The translations under genes and the position numbers were made by a program. From Limisphaerales bacterium (GTDB lineage Bacteria; Verrucomicrobiota; Verrucomicrobiia; Limisphaerales; PALSA-1396), in assembly GCA_003140275.1 (NCBI GenBank), contig PLJQ01000382.1:1-7712 (forward strand): DNA of 7,712 bases, read 5' to 3'. Position 1 is the stretch's first letter; every line of letters starts with the position of its first letter. The notes beneath the pieces were generated by a model that was given only the letters and a program-made list of their open reading frames with translations, did no database searches and was not told where the DNA came from. Shown one piece after another: positions 6,037-7,712 of this stretch.

Positions 6037-6040
6037 TTAG
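6037..6040. repeat. Right target-site duplication TTAG, containing the trpF stop codon
   Basis: TTAG directly follows the right terminal repeat. Read on the minus strand it is CTAA: the last base of the final alanine codon of trpF plus its TAA stop. The matching copy is at 3216-3219. Confidence 0.88.
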
Positions 6041-6657
6041 GCAGCTTGTTTCGCGGCGGTGATGAAACCCCGCACCTTGGAAATGTCCTTCTCGCCAGGC
6101 GAAGATTCGACACCGCTCGAAACATCTACTCCGTACGGTTGCACCTGACGAACGGCATCGGCCACATTCTCTAGCGTCAAACCACCGGCGAGGAAAATTG
6201 GTTTTCCGAACTTCTTTGCCTCTACGGCCAGGTCCCAATTGAATTTCTCGCCCGTTCCGCCGGGCTTTCCGGCAACGTAACTATCGAGCAGGAATGCATC
6301 TGTTTTGTAGTCCGGCAGCGATTGCAATGATTCTGCGTCGCGAATGCGGAACGCCTTCATCGTCATCAGACCGAATTGCCGGCAATACTCCGGCGATTCC
6401 TCGCCGTGAAATTGCAGGAGGTTCAATCCGCATTCGCCGATCGCACGGAAAACGAGTTCTTCGGGCGCATTCATAAACACTCCGACCTTGATAATAAACG
6501 ACGGCAATTGCCGCGCGATGTCGGCTGCGACCATTATCGAAACGTGGCGCGGACTGGCTTCAACAAACATCAATCCCAACGCGTCCGCGCCAGCTTCGGC
6601 CGCCGCCAGCGCATCGGCGAGGTTCGTGATGCCGCAGATTTTGACTTTGGGATTCAT
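6037..6657 (-). CDS. trpF: Phosphoribosylanthranilate isomerase
   Basis: TrpF converts N-(5-phosphoribosyl)anthranilate to CdRP, the third step of tryptophan synthesis from chorismate, in the cytoplasm. The 206-residue protein is a full-length (beta/alpha)8 barrel. The general-base cysteine is C8 in VKICGIT. LGLMFVEASPRHV (27-39) matches the family's GFxFxxxSPR block, and LLQFHGEES (80-88) the LQLHG block. The general-acid aspartate is D125 in FLLDSYV. GGTGEKFNWDL (133-143), LAGGL (156-160) and GVDVSSGVESSPGEKD (176-191) form the substrate and phosphate sites. No residue is missing. The start is the ATG at 6657-6655; no strong Shine-Dalgarno precedes it. The stop codon is part of the duplicated TTAG of the element downstream, so the insertion left the protein unchanged but changed its 3' neighbour. 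Confidence 0.97.
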   Translation of the reverse strand: MNPKVKICGITNLADALAAAEAGADALGLMFVEASPRHVSIMVAADIARQLPSFIIKVGVFMNAPEELVFRAIGECGLNLLQFHGEESPEYCRQFGLMTMKAFRIRDAESLQSLPDYKTDAFLLDSYVAGKPGGTGEKFNWDLAVEAKKFGKPIFLAGGLTLENVADAVRQVQPYGVDVSSGVESSPGEKDISKVRGFITAAKQAA

Positions 6658-6741
6658 TGCCGTTGCCAGGTAGCCTCACATATTACGCCGGAGACGGCAA
6701 TTCTCAGGATAAATCGGCAGCGAAAGAGCATTTGCAGAGAT

Positions 6742-6770
6742 TCGATTCTGCTCTTATTCTCACCTGTCAA
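6742..6770 (-). promoter_or_regulatory. Possible promoter for trpF
   Basis: On the minus strand a perfect TTGACA (6770-6765) is followed, after 17 bp, by AATCGA (6747-6742), a poor -10 match. It is the best candidate between the tRNA fragment and trpF, about 85 bp upstream of the start codon. The weak -10 keeps confidence low. Confidence 0.25.
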
Positions 6771-6776
6771 TGGCCC

Positions 6777-6820
6777 GCTCCCGTAGCTCAAATGGATAGA
6801 GCAGCGGTTTCCTAAATCGG
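6777..6820 (+). pseudogene. 5' half of a tRNA-Arg(CCU) gene, truncated after the anticodon arm
   Basis: The acceptor 5' strand GCTCCCG (6777-6783), a complete D arm (GCTC/GAGC, 6786-6802) and the anticodon loop TTCCTAA with CCT at 6811-6813 are present. The anticodon stem GCGGT/ATCGG pairs at four of five positions. After that no variable loop, T arm or CGGGAGC acceptor strand appears, here or in the rest of the window. It shares an exact 19-bp block (6784-6802) with the complete, inverted tRNA-Arg at 7024-7099. The 3' half has been replaced by other DNA. Confidence 0.75.
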
Positions 6821-7023
6821 CGCAAGTACTTTTTTCGGAATTTTTGCTGCCTTTGGCTATCGTATGTTACCATTGATTTTATTGGCGATTCTTCGATTTT
6901 TTAGGCCCGTGTTCCTGACCGCACCTTTGGCTGCGTTTTGCTCGTTTTTGCCCGAAAAAATCAAAACAGTATCAAATGCGGTATCAGAAAAGGCGGAGAA
7001 ATTCGTGAAGGGGAAAATGAATT
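6821..7023. other. Unassigned A/T-rich stretch between the two tRNA-Arg sequences
   Basis: This 203-bp segment is more A/T-rich than its surroundings and holds no convincing gene. A plus-strand frame from 6864 runs into the tRNA, but its last 13 codons are only the antisense of that tRNA. The segment may be a remnant of DNA that entered at the tRNA locus. Confidence 0.35.
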
Positions 7024-7099
7024 TGGTGACCCCATCAGGAATTGAACCTGAATCTCAAGTTTAGGAAACTCGAGCTCTATCCATTTGAGCTATGGGGTC
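7024..7099 (-). tRNA. tRNA-Arg, anticodon CCU, CCA encoded
   Basis: Folded by hand on the minus strand from G1 at 7099. The acceptor stem GACCCCA/TGGGGTC has seven perfect pairs. The D stem is GCTC/GAGC. The anticodon stem CGAGT/ACTTG includes one G-U pair, and its loop TTCCTAA gives anticodon CCU, which reads AGG arginine codons. The variable loop is AGAT. The T stem TCAGG/CCTGA closes loop TTCAATT. The discriminator is A at 7027, and CCA is encoded at 7026-7024. All arms are intact, so it should be functional. Confidence 0.95.
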
Positions 7100-7250
7100 A
7101 ACCCGAACTGTTTCAACATATCAATTCCGCGAAAGATGACAAGCAGCAGTAAAGTCTTTTCCCGGTCTCCCACCCGGCAAATGCCCTCCTGCAACCGTTG
7201 TTTGTCCTGGATGAAAATCTTAATGCCTCTGGTGCCCCGCGAAATTGTGA
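7100..7250. other. Short stretch without a supported gene
   Basis: This lies upstream of tRNA-Arg and before the FG-GAP fragment. Both strands have open frames here, but none shows a recognisable start, domain or family. It should contain the tRNA promoter on the minus strand; none was located with confidence. Confidence 0.35.
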
Positions 7251-7712
7251 CCAGCCCTCGCGCTATTTTCGCAGCAGGGTCCGAAGTTAGTGGGGACGGG
7301 CACCGTGGGGAACGTTCAACAAGGCTGGTCCGTGTCCGTCTTCGGCGACGGCAACACAGCCATCATCGGAGGGTGGGCAGACAACAGTTCCGCTGGGGCC
7401 GCGTGGGTCTGGACGAGGAGCGGAGGAGTCACCACTTTTTGGCACTCACGTCCGAAAGGAGACCTATGGAACTATCAGTGGCACGACGGGGCTGGAATCC
7501 TGGCCAACGCGACCAACAGCAGCCTGACCATCACAAACGCGCAGGCCGACGCCAGTTACTACGTGGTGGTGAGCAATTCCTACGGCTCTGTCACCAGTCA
7601 AAGCGCGCAGTTGAAAATCCTGGTGGATTACAACACCGCCATCCCGACTCCGATTTCGCCGACACCACCACCGCCGCCGCCGAAGCCACCGAGCCAGCAT
7701 AATCTCGTGGTC
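7251..7712 (+). pseudogene. FG-GAP repeat / Ig-like domain fragment without start codon (runs off right edge)
   Basis: The frame opens right after a TGA at 7248-7250 and stays open for 154 codons to the edge. Recognisable homology starts at about 7269 with SQQGPKLVGTGTVGNVQQGWSV. A full FG-GAP (integrin-like beta-propeller) blade follows, with the signature FGDGNTAIIGGWADNSSAGAAWVWTRSGG. It then switches, instead of starting a second blade, into an Ig-like domain (YQWHDGAGILANATNSSLTI, ADASYYVVVSNSYGSVTS) and a proline-rich linker (PTPPPPPPKPP, up to about 7693). Such parts belong to large secreted or surface proteins. There is no ATG start and no signal peptide, and the homology begins abruptly, so this is probably a 5'-truncated remnant. 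The longer frame at 7085-7702 in another phase is a shadow. The 3' end outside the window is unknown. Confidence 0.7.

Noticed and set aside
6777..7023. Group I intron interrupting the tRNA-Arg(CCU) anticodon loop
   Set aside because: Such introns exist in bacterial tRNA-Arg(CCU), but no matching 3' exon (T arm, CGGGAGC) is found downstream and no conserved intron core was recognised.
6864..7064. 66-codon plus-strand frame ending in TPSGIEPESQV
   Set aside because: The ending is the antisense translation of the tRNA-Arg gene, a common annotation artefact. The rest has no recognisable family.
7085..7702. 205-codon plus-strand frame at the right end
   Set aside because: It is Arg/His-rich and reads the FG-GAP/Ig-like region in the wrong phase.

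Overview
The window looks like chromosomal DNA of a Verrucomicrobia-type bacterium. This is inference, from a moderately GC-rich background, Thr/Asn-rich secreted proteins without a known domain, and an FG-GAP/Ig-like fragment of a style common in that phylum. No marker gene settles the taxonomy.

Left part (1-3215): the start of trpB runs off the left edge on the minus strand. Two plus-strand genes follow, a secreted protein and a membrane-anchored HEAT-repeat protein, and then a minus-strand SAM-dependent methyltransferase.

Centre (3216-6040): this is the main discovery. A complete 2.8 kb transposable element occupies 3220-6036. It has 17-bp perfect terminal inverted repeats (TTCTACTTTGTCACATT) and a 4-bp TTAG duplication at each side, and it encodes a DDE transposase of the IS701 type. 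TTAG fits the YTAR target rule of that family. The element is about twice the usual IS701 size because it carries three other small plus-strand genes: a helical/winged-helix-like protein before the transposase, then a coiled-coil/zinc-ribbon protein and an 88-residue protein after it. The last gene takes its stop codon from the right terminal repeat. The target was the stop codon of trpF, and the duplicated TTAG keeps that stop intact. Removing the element and one TTAG puts the methyltransferase start 30 bp after the trpF stop, so the two were probably one transcription unit before the insertion.

Right part (6037-7712): trpF (minus) is intact. Next come a 5' half of a tRNA-Arg(CCU) gene on the plus strand, about 200 bp of unassigned DNA, and a complete tRNA-Arg(CCU) gene on the minus strand. 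The window ends with a plus-strand reading frame that lacks a start codon and joins one FG-GAP repeat to an Ig-like domain and a proline-rich linker. This stretch looks like a recombination-prone tRNA locus with gene debris.

TrpF and TrpB catalyse steps of tryptophan synthesis. Their genes lie on the same strand but about 5.7 kb apart, separated by the methyltransferase, two opposite-strand genes and the element.
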